A DNA stretch of 5,996 nucleotides from Caulobacteraceae bacterium (GCA_003161535.1 PMOM01000089.1:1-5996); one strand, 5' to 3'; positions 1 to 5,870 are shown, counted from the stretch's first letter. The notes: a model not told the origin generated them from the sequence alone. Numbers and translations are program-made.

Positions 1-14
1 GGTGGAGGGGGCGG

Positions 15-56
15 GGCTCGCGATGCGCTTCAATCAAAACGCATCCTGCTCTAGCC
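15..56. repeat. Intergenic imperfect palindrome (possible dispersed repeat)
   Basis: A perfect 6-bp inverted repeat, GATGCG at 22-27 and CGCATC at 40-45, surrounds a 12-nt AT-richer loop. Outer arms GGCT (15-18) and AGCC (53-56) can extend it with internal mismatches. There is no T-run, so it is not a classic intrinsic terminator. On the minus strand it reads like the short dispersed palindromes found between genes in alphaproteobacteria; that resemblance is from memory. It could also be the 3' hairpin of a gene ending left of the window, or an operator. No gene can be supported in positions 1-126. Confidence 0.4.
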
Positions 57-67
57 GTCGGCGAGGG

Positions 68-120
68 TTGCCCCGAGGTATGTCTTCAGGATAGTTTGGC
101 ATCCTAATCAATTTGGGATT
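68..120 (+). promoter_or_regulatory. Putative promoter and operator of the marR-efflux operon
   Basis: This leader is AT-richer than the surrounding DNA. A weak sigma70-like pair can be drawn: TTGCCC at 68-73, a 16-bp spacer, and GATAGT at 90-95. The inverted repeat AGGAT (88-92) / ATCCT (101-105) overlaps the -10. A second inverted repeat, AATC (106-109) / GATT (117-120), follows. AGTTTGGCAT (93-102) recurs 17 bp on as AATTTGGGAT (110-119). Overlapping symmetric sites at the -10 and start of transcription are typical of MarR autorepression, so this is the likely operator of the gene beginning at 127. The promoter elements are weak and the assignment is inferred. Confidence 0.4.
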
Positions 121-126
121 GGAGAC

Positions 127-570
127 GTGAGACATCTCGACGCCGACGACGCCGTGTTCGCCCTGGCCGAAGCCCTGCGGCCGGCGCTGCTACGCGCCTC
201 GCGCCAGCTGCGGCGGGCGGCCCAGAAGGCGGGGGTGTCGGCGCTGGACGCGCAGCTGCTGCACGCCATCAAGCAGGCGCCGGGGATCGGGGCCAGCGAA
301 CTGGCCGATGGCGAGCAGATGACGCGCCCCTCGATGAGCAGCCACGTCAAGCGCCTGCAGGCGGCCGGCTGGATCGCCCGGGAGGCGGCGGCGGGCGACG
401 GCCGCCGCGTCGGCATCCGGCTCACCGCCGCTGGGGTCAAGGCGCTGGAGGCCATCCGCCGGCGGCGCAATGACTGGCTGGCGGGGCGCCTGGCCGGGCT
501 CACCGGCGAGGCGCGGGCGGCCCTGGCGGCGGCGGCCGAACCGCTGCTGCGGCTGGCCGGAGACCGGTGA
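127..570 (+). CDS. MarR-family winged-helix transcriptional regulator
   Basis: This 147-residue protein is likely a dimeric DNA-binding repressor that releases its operator on binding a small ligand, as MarR proteins that govern efflux pumps do. The length is normal for the family. An N-terminal dimerisation helix (about 8-34) is followed by helix 2 (41-51), a helix-turn-helix at about 55-80 containing the recognition segment TRPSMSSHVKRL (66-77), and a wing at about 85-99 with the GDGRR turn (90-94) that replaces the usual DRR. A C-terminal helical part (about 103-145) completes the dimer interface. The start is GTG at 127: GGGA at 115-118 lies eight bases upstream, and no ATG fits. Its TGA overlaps the ATG of the transporter by one base, so the two are translationally coupled and the transporter is the obvious target. 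The ligand cannot be read from the sequence. Confidence 0.9.
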   Translation: MRHLDADDAVFALAEALRPALLRASRQLRRAAQKAGVSALDAQLLHAIKQAPGIGASELADGEQMTRPSMSSHVKRLQAAGWIAREAAAGDGRRVGIRLTAAGVKALEAIRRRRNDWLAGRLAGLTGEARAALAAAAEPLLRLAGDR

Positions 571-2135
571 TGGATCATTCCCGGCCCGGCGCCGCGACCG
601 GCGCGATGAGCGCCCACGACCTGACCCTCCAGGCGCCCGGCGAGGCCCTGGGCGCCACCCAGTTCATTGAGCAGCCGACGCGCGAAGTGCTGGACGAGGC
701 GCCGGCGGACACCGCCGAGCAGGCCGCCGAGGCGTTTTCGTCTCTGGTTCCGGCGATCATCGGCGCGGCCCTGATGATGCAGACCCTCAACGCCACGGTG
801 CTGGCCAACGCCCTGCCGACCATGGCCCGCTCGCTGCACGAGGATCCGGTCCATCTGAACACGGCGATCACCGTCTATCTCTTGGCGGCGGCGGTGTTTC
901 TGCCGATCAGCGGCTGGGCGGCCGACCGCTTCGGCGCCAAGCGCATCTTCCTTTTCGCCATCGTCGCCTATGCCGCCTCCTGCGCGGCCTGCGGCTTCGC
1001 CCATGCCTTGTGGCAGCTTCTCCTGGCGCGGGCGTTCGAGGGCGCGGCCGGGGCGATGATGGGGCCGGTGGGCCGCCTGGTGCTGCTGCGCTCGACGCCC
1101 AAGCACAATCTGGTGCGGGCGATGTCGGTGCTGACCATGCCGGCGCTGCTGGGCCCGGTGCTCGGCCCGCCGATCGGCGGCTTCATCGTCACCTATGGCT
1201 CCTGGCGGTGGATCTTCTTCCTCAACCTGCCCATAGCCGCCCTGGGCGTGGTTCTGGTCTGGCGGTTCATCGACAATGTACGCGAGGAGGTCTCCCACCC
1301 CCTGGACTGGACGGGACTGATCCTCACCGGCGTCGGCATGGCCGGCGTGGTCTATGGCTTCGAGAACCTGGGGCGCCACGCCCTGCCGGCCTGGAGCGTG
1401 GCGACAATGATGATCGGCGGGGCCGCGTGCCTGGCCGCCTACGCCTGGCACGCGGGGCGCACCGCCCACGCCATCCTCGATCTGAAACTCCTGAAGATCC
1501 AGACCTTCACCGCCTCGGTGATCGGCGGCGGCTTCATGCGCATGGGCATGGGCGCGACGCCCTTCATGCTGGCCCTGCTGCTGCAGGTGGCCTTCGGCCT
1601 CACCGCCCTGCAGGCTGGCCTGATGACCTTCGCCAGCGCCGCGGCGGCCCTGGTGATGAAGACCTGCGCGCCGCCGATCCTGCGACGGTTCGGCTTTCGC
1701 ACCACCTTGTGCGTCAACGCGGTGATCGTCGCGGCGATGTTCATGGCCTACGCCCTGTTTCGCCCCGCCACGCCGCATTGGGTGATCTATGCGGTGCTGC
1801 TGGCCGGCGGCTTTTTCCGCTCCCTTCAATTCACCAGTCTCAACGGCCTGGCCTTCGCCGACATCGACCACGCGCAGATGAGCCGCGCCTCGACCATGTC
1901 GACCATGGGCCAGCAGCTCTCGCAGAGCATCGGCATCGGCATGGCCGCCATGCTCCTGCGCTTCTTCATGGTCCACGCCCACGCCGCGCACCTCACCGCC
2001 GCGACAATCGCGCCGGCCTTCATCGTCATCGGCATCGTCGCCCTGGGCTCGGCGCCCTTCTTTCTGGCCCTGCCCAAGGACGCGGGGTCGGGCCTGCACG
2101 GCCCGCGCAGCCGACGCGGCGCGGCGCCGGCCTGA
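570..2135 (+). CDS. DHA2/EmrB-type MFS drug-efflux transporter
   Basis: This 521-residue inner-membrane protein is predicted to export drugs or other small amphipathic compounds by proton antiport. It belongs to the 14-helix DHA2 branch of the major facilitator superfamily. Visible family motifs are motif A, GWAADRFGAKR (115-125), between helices 2 and 3; motif B, around R154 to G158 in helix 4; motif C, GPVLGPPIGG (195-204), in helix 5, the antiporter signature; and SWRWIFFLNLPIA following it. Helix 1 carries LNATVLANALP (73-83), where the family motif D1 usually has LDxTVVNVALP; the Asp is replaced by Asn74. A soluble tail of about 57 residues precedes helix 1. The ATG at 570 is preferred because it overlaps the marR stop codon and follows GGAG at 559-562. 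The ATG at 606 is in frame but lacks a good ribosome site. No EmrA-like membrane-fusion partner is present in the window, so it may work alone. Confidence 0.9.
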   Translation: MDHSRPGAATGAMSAHDLTLQAPGEALGATQFIEQPTREVLDEAPADTAEQAAEAFSSLVPAIIGAALMMQTLNATVLANALPTMARSLHEDPVHLNTAITVYLLAAAVFLPISGWAADRFGAKRIFLFAIVAYAASCAACGFAHALWQLLLARAFEGAAGAMMGPVGRLVLLRSTPKHNLVRAMSVLTMPALLGPVLGPPIGGFIVTYGSWRWIFFLNLPIAALGVVLVWRFIDNVREEVSHPLDWTGLILTGVGMAGVVYGFENLGRHALPAWSVATMMIGGAACLAAYAWHAGRTAHAILDLKLLKIQTFTASVIGGGFMRMGMGATPFMLALLLQVAFGLTALQAGLMTFASAAAALVMKTCAPPILRRFGFRTTLCVNAVIVAAMFMAYALFRPATPHWVIYAVLLAGGFFRSLQFTSLNGLAFADIDHAQMSRASTMSTMGQQLSQSIGIGMAAMLLRFFMVHAHAAHLTAATIAPAFIVIGIVALGSAPFFLALPKDAGSGLHGPRSRRGAAPA

Positions 2136-2188
2136 CCGCATTGAGAGTTGATGATCGCTGATAATCTAGGCAAGGCTGTCGCCGCCCC

Positions 2189-2195
2189 AAGGAGA
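2189..2195 (+). promoter_or_regulatory. Strong ribosome binding site fixing the start at 2202
   Basis: AAGGAGA lies six bases before the ATG at 2202 and decides this start over the in-frame ATG at 2148, which has no such site. The 66-bp gap that follows the transporter (2136-2201) also contains GATAAT at 2160-2165, a five-of-six match to a -10 box. The nearest -35-like TTGAGA (2141-2146) is only 13 bp away, so a separate promoter here is weakly supported. No terminator hairpin is visible, and read-through from the transporter is likely. Confidence 0.7.
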
Positions 2196-2201
2196 CCCGC
2201 C

Positions 2202-3245
2202 ATGAACGCCCCCCTGCGCTACAGCCGCGACGAGCTGATGCGAAGCCACCCCTACGCGCGGCCCCACGAGGCGGCGGGCTATCGGCTGCACGGAGGGTTC
2301 CTCGCCGACGGCGCCTATGTGTCGCCTCGCACCCTGGTGCGCTGGCCGGCGGTGCGGGCATGGGGCGAGGCGCTGAAAGCGCGCGGCTGGCCGCTCATCG
2401 ACGCCAGCGACGATCTTCTCAAGCGCGACGGCTATCCCAGCTTCGAACAGCACAAGCTGCTGCTTGCCAAGGGCCTGGGCCAGACCTTGTGGAACTCGCT
2501 GACGGTGACCGGCATCATCGAGGGGCGCGGCCAGGGCCTGTGCAGCATGGTCGCCCCGGACATGCAAAAGCTGATCGTCGAGCCTCTCGCCGAGACGGCG
2601 ACCGGCCACCTAAACGCCGGACTGCTCTACGCCCACGGGGCCGACGAAGGCGGCGATCCGGCCAAGCCCGGCGAAGGGGGGCACGACGCCATGTGGTTCG
2701 CCGCCCGCGATCTTGTCTTCGGCAAGGGCGCCTATCCTGCCCCCGAGCCGCCGGGCAGCATCGCTCGCGAGGTGGCGGGGCGCGAGATGGCCGAGCTTCC
2801 CGAAGGCTTCGAACAACTCATCAAATTCCTGATGAACGTGCTGATGATCGAGATTCGCGCCGAATCCTTCTTCGCCCTGTGCATGCGGATTTTCCGCGAC
2901 CGCGATCTGTTCAAGGACCGGCGCGAGGCCGCGGAACTGGCCGCCGTGCTGGTCGAGCGCATCCGCGCCGACGAGCAAAGTCATGTGGGCTATCTGCAGG
3001 TGCTGATCTCCGAGCTGCGCAGCTTCACCTGGCGCGCGGCCGGGGGCGAAACGGCGTCCGGGGCCGCCATCCTCGATCCGGTGTGGGCGCGCATGGTCGA
3101 ATGGCACGGCTCGACCGAGCGCGACCTCGCCGCAGCCCGCTCCCGCGCCGCCATCGAAAGCCAGGTCATCGCCGCCCGCGGCGAAGGCGCCGGCCGCGCC
3201 CTGCTGTCGCGTTTCGACGCCCTGGATGAGCGGGTGATGGCTTAG
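2202..3245 (+). CDS. Unrecognised helical protein with diiron/ferritin-like motifs
   Basis: I do not recognise the family of this 347-residue protein. It has no signal peptide or membrane helix, so it should be cytoplasmic, and it reads as almost entirely helical. Possible metal ligands occur in two sets: E107, E127, E131 and H136 with an ExxH at E158-H161 (EGGH, inside GHDAMWFAARDL), then E217 and E221 in a long helix (203-232) with a second ExxH at E258-H261 (DEQSH, in the helix 240-277). Two Glu plus ExxH pairs on successive helices are the ligand pattern of ferritin-like and other carboxylate-bridged diiron enzymes, which oxidise or hydroxylate substrates with O2. This is an inference from motifs only. 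The gene follows the MarR-efflux pair on the same strand after 66 bp and converges with the next gene. If it is an oxygenase, it might modify the compound that the transporter exports. The coding sequence is intact, and its codon use matches its neighbours. Confidence 0.85.
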   Translation: MNAPLRYSRDELMRSHPYARPHEAAGYRLHGGFLADGAYVSPRTLVRWPAVRAWGEALKARGWPLIDASDDLLKRDGYPSFEQHKLLLAKGLGQTLWNSLTVTGIIEGRGQGLCSMVAPDMQKLIVEPLAETATGHLNAGLLYAHGADEGGDPAKPGEGGHDAMWFAARDLVFGKGAYPAPEPPGSIAREVAGREMAELPEGFEQLIKFLMNVLMIEIRAESFFALCMRIFRDRDLFKDRREAAELAAVLVERIRADEQSHVGYLQVLISELRSFTWRAAGGETASGAAILDPVWARMVEWHGSTERDLAAARSRAAIESQVIAARGEGAGRALLSRFDALDERVMA

Positions 3246-3263
3246 GAGCGAGGGGCCCCGCCT

Positions 3264-4568
3264 TCACGTCCCGGCCGGCGCGGTGCGCGCGATCTCGGAG
3301 AGCATGTCCTGCTCGGCCGCCGGGTCGCTCTCGCCGTCGGCGGTCGCCAGCAGGGGCTTTGGAATGAGCAGCATGACCGGCAGCATCAGGGCGTAGACCA
3401 CGGTGATGGCGATCACGCAGTAGGTGAAGCCGTGGGCGGCGCTGAGCTTGTAGATACGCACCCCCAGGATATCGCCGCCGCGCGTGGAAAGAAGGTTGGC
3501 GCTTTCCACCAACATCATCAGCGTGCCTTGCAGGCCCGGCGGGCACGAGCGGATGGCCAGGTCGAAGACGGCGGCCGCGAAGATGCCGCCCATGGCCCCG
3601 ATGGGGACCGCCAGCAGCAAGGCCTGGTTGGCCGTGTGAATGAACGCCAGAGGGATCATCTGGGGGATGGTGATGATGATCCCCCAGAACAGCAGCTTGC
3701 CGAATTTCACCCGTTTGCACAGCCAGCCATAGATGAAGAACATCGGGATGAAGGCGGCGGCGAAGATGGCGTAGAACAGGCCATAGACGGTGTCGGGCGC
3801 ATGCAGCTTGTCGGAGAGGTAGTATTGCAGCGGCGTATTGGCGCCCGGGGCGAACTGGAAGAGCAGGATCAACAGGACAGCCGGATAGATGGCCTTATGC
3901 CGGAAAAGCCGTTTCAGGTCGCCGCGAATGTCCGATCCGCGCGCTTGCGGCGCCTCATAGGCCCCGGCGAACACCGCCCCGGGACGCCAAAGGCCGGTCA
4001 GGCCTATGCCGAACGCCATTGCCGCCAGGATCAGGAAGGTCTGGGAGGGCTTGAGGTATTCGACGAAGTAGCCGGACGCGCCGGCCCCCAGCAGGACGGG
4101 AATCGACAGTATGATCTGCCACAGGACCGCGAGGCGGCCGCTCATCAGCTTTTCCTGCCCGACGAGGGCCAACAGGCCCTGGTAGGCCGCGCGGACGAAC
4201 CCGAAGGCCAGCATTACCGCCATCATGCCGACGAACAGGCTGGCGTATGACAGCTTGGCGAACGCCATCCACAGGAAGACAAGTCCGGTGAGGGGGCCGA
4301 AGAGCAAAAAATAGCCGCGGTCGCGCCGGCCCAGCGGGTTCCACAGATCCCGGGTGAAGCCGAAGACAAAGGCCAGGTAGATGGGAATGGCGGTGAGCAG
4401 GCGGAACCGGGAGACCGCCTCGGGGCCCAGGTGAAGCTGATTTTTCAGCATGTATGCGGTTGTGAAATCAACCAGATAGCTGTTGGGCGTGATGAGATAG
4501 ACCAGGAGGGTCAGGCCCCCGAAATAGACGTAGGTCTGGCCGGTCCCGCGATCGCTCGCCGTTGTCAT
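3264..4568 (-). CDS. MFS transporter, BT1 (folate/biopterin)-like
   Basis: This 434-residue integral membrane protein has about 12 hydrophobic helices and a short charged central loop (about 204-227), as in 12-helix major-facilitator proteins. The motif A position is occupied by GFTRDLWNPLGRRDRG (70-85). The second half opens with FQFAPGANTPLQYYLSDKL (237-255), which resembles the start of the second half of BT1-family folate/biopterin transporters (F-x-P-x4-P-x-x-YY). The substrate could be a pterin, folate or another solute; the similarity is judged by eye and does not fix it. The protein ends in a polar tail of about 28 residues. The start is the ATG at 4568, because GGAGG at 4576-4580 stands seven bases upstream. 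An in-frame ATG 12 codons earlier (4604) lacks a site and would place that Shine-Dalgarno inside the coding sequence. It is convergent with the preceding gene, with 18 bp between stops, and lies downstream of the VOC gene beyond a hairpin. Confidence 0.85.
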   Translation of the reverse strand: MTTASDRGTGQTYVYFGGLTLLVYLITPNSYLVDFTTAYMLKNQLHLGPEAVSRFRLLTAIPIYLAFVFGFTRDLWNPLGRRDRGYFLLFGPLTGLVFLWMAFAKLSYASLFVGMMAVMLAFGFVRAAYQGLLALVGQEKLMSGRLAVLWQIILSIPVLLGAGASGYFVEYLKPSQTFLILAAMAFGIGLTGLWRPGAVFAGAYEAPQARGSDIRGDLKRLFRHKAIYPAVLLILLFQFAPGANTPLQYYLSDKLHAPDTVYGLFYAIFAAAFIPMFFIYGWLCKRVKFGKLLFWGIIITIPQMIPLAFIHTANQALLLAVPIGAMGGIFAAAVFDLAIRSCPPGLQGTLMMLVESANLLSTRGGDILGVRIYKLSAAHGFTYCVIAITVVYALMLPVMLLIPKPLLATADGESDPAAEQDMLSEIARTAPAGT

Positions 4569-4641
4569 CCCAATTCCTCCGTCAACTCCACTCCCGCCCG
4601 TCATAGGGCCATTGCCGCGGAGCCCCGCCGCCGCGGCGCCG

Positions 4642-4686
4642 GCGGACGGGATGTGCGGCCTGCCAGGCCGCGGCCATCCCGCCCGC
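4642..4686 (-). terminator. Strong two-part hairpin after the VOC gene
   Basis: An outer stem pairs 4642-4653 with 4675-4686 (12 positions, one A/C mismatch). An inner perfect 7-bp stem pairs GCGGCCT (4655-4661) with AGGCCGC (4665-4671) around a 3-nt loop. A 1-nt/3-nt internal loop separates the two stems. It starts about 15 bases beyond the stop of the VOC gene in that gene's direction, and lies ahead of the transporter at 4568. No U-tract follows, so it may end transcription inefficiently, protect a 3' end, or be a dispersed palindrome. The rest of 4569-4701 is GC-rich with no gene and no clear promoter for the transporter. Confidence 0.5.
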
Positions 4687-4701
4687 TCTTATGGCATCGC
4701 G

Positions 4702-5079
4702 TCAGTTCATGCGGTGCAGGGCGCAGAGCTTGTTGCCGTCGGGATCGCGCAGATAGGCCAGATACATCTTGCCCATGCCGCCTTCGCGAACGCCCGGGGG
4801 ATCTTCACAGGTGGTCCCGCCATTGGCGACGCCAGCCGCGTGCCAGGCGTCGGCCTGCGCCGATGTGCTGGCGCCAAAACCGATGGTGCCGCCGTTGGCC
4901 GCGGTGGCCGGCTCGCCGTTGATCGGCTTGGACACCGAAAACACCCCCGCCGGGGTCCGGTAGAAAATGCGGTGGCCGTCGACCGTCGCCGGCTTGACGC
5001 CCAGGGCTCCCAGCACCGCGTCATAGAAGGACTTGGCCCTCTCCAGATTATTGGTGCCGATCATGATGTGCGAAAACAT
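4702..5079 (-). CDS. VOC-family (glyoxalase/bleomycin-resistance fold) protein
   Basis: This 125-residue protein has the two beta-alpha-beta-beta-beta modules of the vicinal oxygen chelate fold. The first module starts with FSHIMIGTNNLERAKSFYD (2-20), and the second ends with the family hallmark AYLRDPDGNKL (108-118). The length is normal for a single-domain cytosolic member. His4 could be a first metal ligand, but the usual Glu after DPDGNxx is Cys119, and the strand that normally supplies a central ligand reads GGTIGFG (63-69). The classic metal site therefore looks incomplete, and glyoxalase I activity is doubtful. Members of this subtype are common in alphaproteobacteria and are mostly uncharacterised. 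The ATG at 5079 is preceded by an A/G-rich ribosome site (AAAGGAAAGAGG, about 5084-5095). No gene of related pathway is recognisable beside it. Confidence 0.9.
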   Translation of the reverse strand: MFSHIMIGTNNLERAKSFYDAVLGALGVKPATVDGHRIFYRTPAGVFSVSKPINGEPATAANGGTIGFGASTSAQADAWHAAGVANGGTTCEDPPGVREGGMGKMYLAYLRDPDGNKLCALHRMN

Positions 5080-5193
5080 TCTGCCTCTTTCCTTTCAGTT
5101 CACCGACGCGGCCAAGGTTTGGCCCGGGCGCCGGCGCCGAGCTTCGGACATGCGTGAAGATCGCGTCGATGACAATCCTTCTTGTGGCCGCTG

Positions 5194-5239
5194 CCCCCTC
5201 CGCCGCTTCGCGGTCCCCCTCCCCCGCGAGCGGGGGAGG
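5194..5239. repeat. GC-rich intergenic repeat element with two hairpins
   Basis: CCCCCTCC occurs at 5194-5201 and again at 5215-5222. Between them, CCGC (5203-5206) / GCGG (5210-5213) forms a small stem around TTC. A perfect 10-bp inverted repeat, CCTCCCCCGC (5218-5227) / GCGGGGGAGG (5230-5239), has a 2-nt centre. This arrangement resembles the dispersed elements that recur between genes in Caulobacter and sphingomonad genomes (known from memory, not searched). It begins eight bases beyond the stop of the small minus-strand gene at 5247, so it may also serve as that gene's 3' hairpin, although no U-tract follows. The remainder of 5080-5193 shows no gene. A -35-like TTGTCA sits at about 5171-5176 on the minus strand but has no convincing -10. 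Confidence 0.6.
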
Positions 5240-5246
5240 ATTGCGA

Positions 5247-5510
5247 CTAGCCTGCAAGGTCCGCCGCGTCGGGATCGCGCCAGCCGGCGGCGCGGCGCCA
5301 GAGGGTGGCGTCATGAGCGGCCTGGTCCAGCGCCAGGGCGCGGCGTGCGCAGAGCCGTGCGGCGAGTTCCGCGCCACCTTGAACGCAATCACGGGCTTCG
5401 CGGGCGTAGAAGGCGGCCAGGGCGCGGGCGGCGGCCAGGGGGATCTGGCCGTGGTCGGTGATGACGGCGCCGCCCACGTGGGCGAAGGCGGCGTCGCTCA
5501 AGCGGCGCAT
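5247..5510 (-). CDS. Small hypothetical protein, overlaps upstream gene
   Basis: This is an 87-residue protein of unknown function. From the ATG at 5510 the frame shows consistently G/C-ending codons and an alanine-rich helical composition, for example MRRLSDAAFAHVGGAV (1-16), a long helix around 24-58 with two cysteines (42 and 54), and a basic, tryptophan-containing tail (about 70-80). No signal peptide or membrane segment is evident. The frame extends upstream, but that part is arginine/proline-rich and is a shadow of the preceding gene. The start lies inside the end of the previous gene (13-nt overlap, frames offset by one). No Shine-Dalgarno precedes it, so it is probably made by translational coupling. 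Alternatively the two are halves of one protein split by a frameshift. The function cannot be inferred, although joint action with its overlapping partner is likely. Confidence 0.65.
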   Translation of the reverse strand: MRRLSDAAFAHVGGAVITDHGQIPLAAARALAAFYAREARDCVQGGAELAARLCARRALALDQAAHDATLWRRAAGWRDPDAADLAG

Positions 5511-5842
5511 GGGGCGAGGTCGAGGGAGGCGGAAAGCACGGCCCAGGCGTCGGGGGAAAGGATTTCCTCGAAGACGCTTTCGGCGATCAGCGCCGCGGCG
5601 CGGCGTGGGTCGAAGGCGCCGGTGGCGGCCAGGTCGAGGCGATGGACCAGGATCGCCCAATCCTTCAGGTCTCGCGCGATGGACGATGCGAGCTGGTCCA
5701 GGATCTCGAGATCCGCCTCCGCGACCGCGCGTCCGGCCTGCGCGCGGGCGGCGCAGTGGCGGGTGAAGTCGACCGCGCGGGCATCCAGATCGCGCAGAAA
5801 GCCGCCGCGCGGTTCGGGCTCAAGCATGCCGGCCGCCTTCAA
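5498..5842 (-). CDS. Small acidic helical hypothetical protein, TTG start
   Basis: This is a 114-residue soluble protein of unknown function, acidic and predicted to be almost all helix (about 15-39, 41-70, 78-93, 96-108). Typical segments are DLEILDQLASSIARDL (44-59) and DPRRAAALIAESVFEEIL (78-95). I recognise no catalytic or binding motif. The TTG at 5842 is chosen because GGGGAGG (5848-5854) stands five bases upstream. The ATG at 5827 lies about 20 bases from that site. A further upstream TTG (5884) would lie before the predicted transcription start. A good promoter (5871-5899) gives a leader of roughly 20 nt. The gene overlaps the next one by 13 nt, suggesting a two-gene operon whose products may form a complex. 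Coding quality is good, while the start and function are uncertain. Confidence 0.7.
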   Translation of the reverse strand: MKAAGMLEPEPRGGFLRDLDARAVDFTRHCAARAQAGRAVAEADLEILDQLASSIARDLKDWAILVHRLDLAATGAFDPRRAAALIAESVFEEILSPDAWAVLSASLDLAPCAA

Positions 5843-5870
5843 AATCGCCTCCCCACAGGTTGCGGATTGC

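Noticed and set aside
1..54. Plus-strand frame open from the left edge to TAG at 52-54 as a gene end
   Set aside because: It runs through the palindrome and is only 17 codons long; the other plus-strand frames are also open in this stretch, so there is no support for coding.
108..2141. Minus-strand open frame of 677 codons antisense to marR and the exporter
   Set aside because: Its product is Arg/Gly/His/Gln-rich with no recognisable domain, and the plus strand carries clear MarR and MFS proteins. Long antisense frames are expected from GC-rich third codon positions.
1010..2161. Plus-strand 383-codon frame inside the exporter gene
   Set aside because: A shadow in another frame, rich in Arg, Gly and Pro; the MFS motifs lie in the frame starting at 570.
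2148..2201. Earlier in-frame ATG (2148) for the diiron-like protein
   Set aside because: No ribosome site precedes it, whereas AAGGAGA stands six bases before the ATG at 2202.
3252..3259. GGGGCCCC palindrome between the convergent genes as a terminator
   Set aside because: It has no loop and no T-run on either strand; eight bases of self-complementary G/C are easily met by chance at this GC content.
3432..4250. Plus-strand 272-codon frame opposite the BT1-like transporter
   Set aside because: Polar low-complexity product; the minus strand encodes a coherent membrane protein with a good start.
4569..4604. Earlier in-frame ATG (4604) for the BT1-like transporter
   Set aside because: It would put the strong GGAGG (4576-4580) inside the coding region and has no site of its own.
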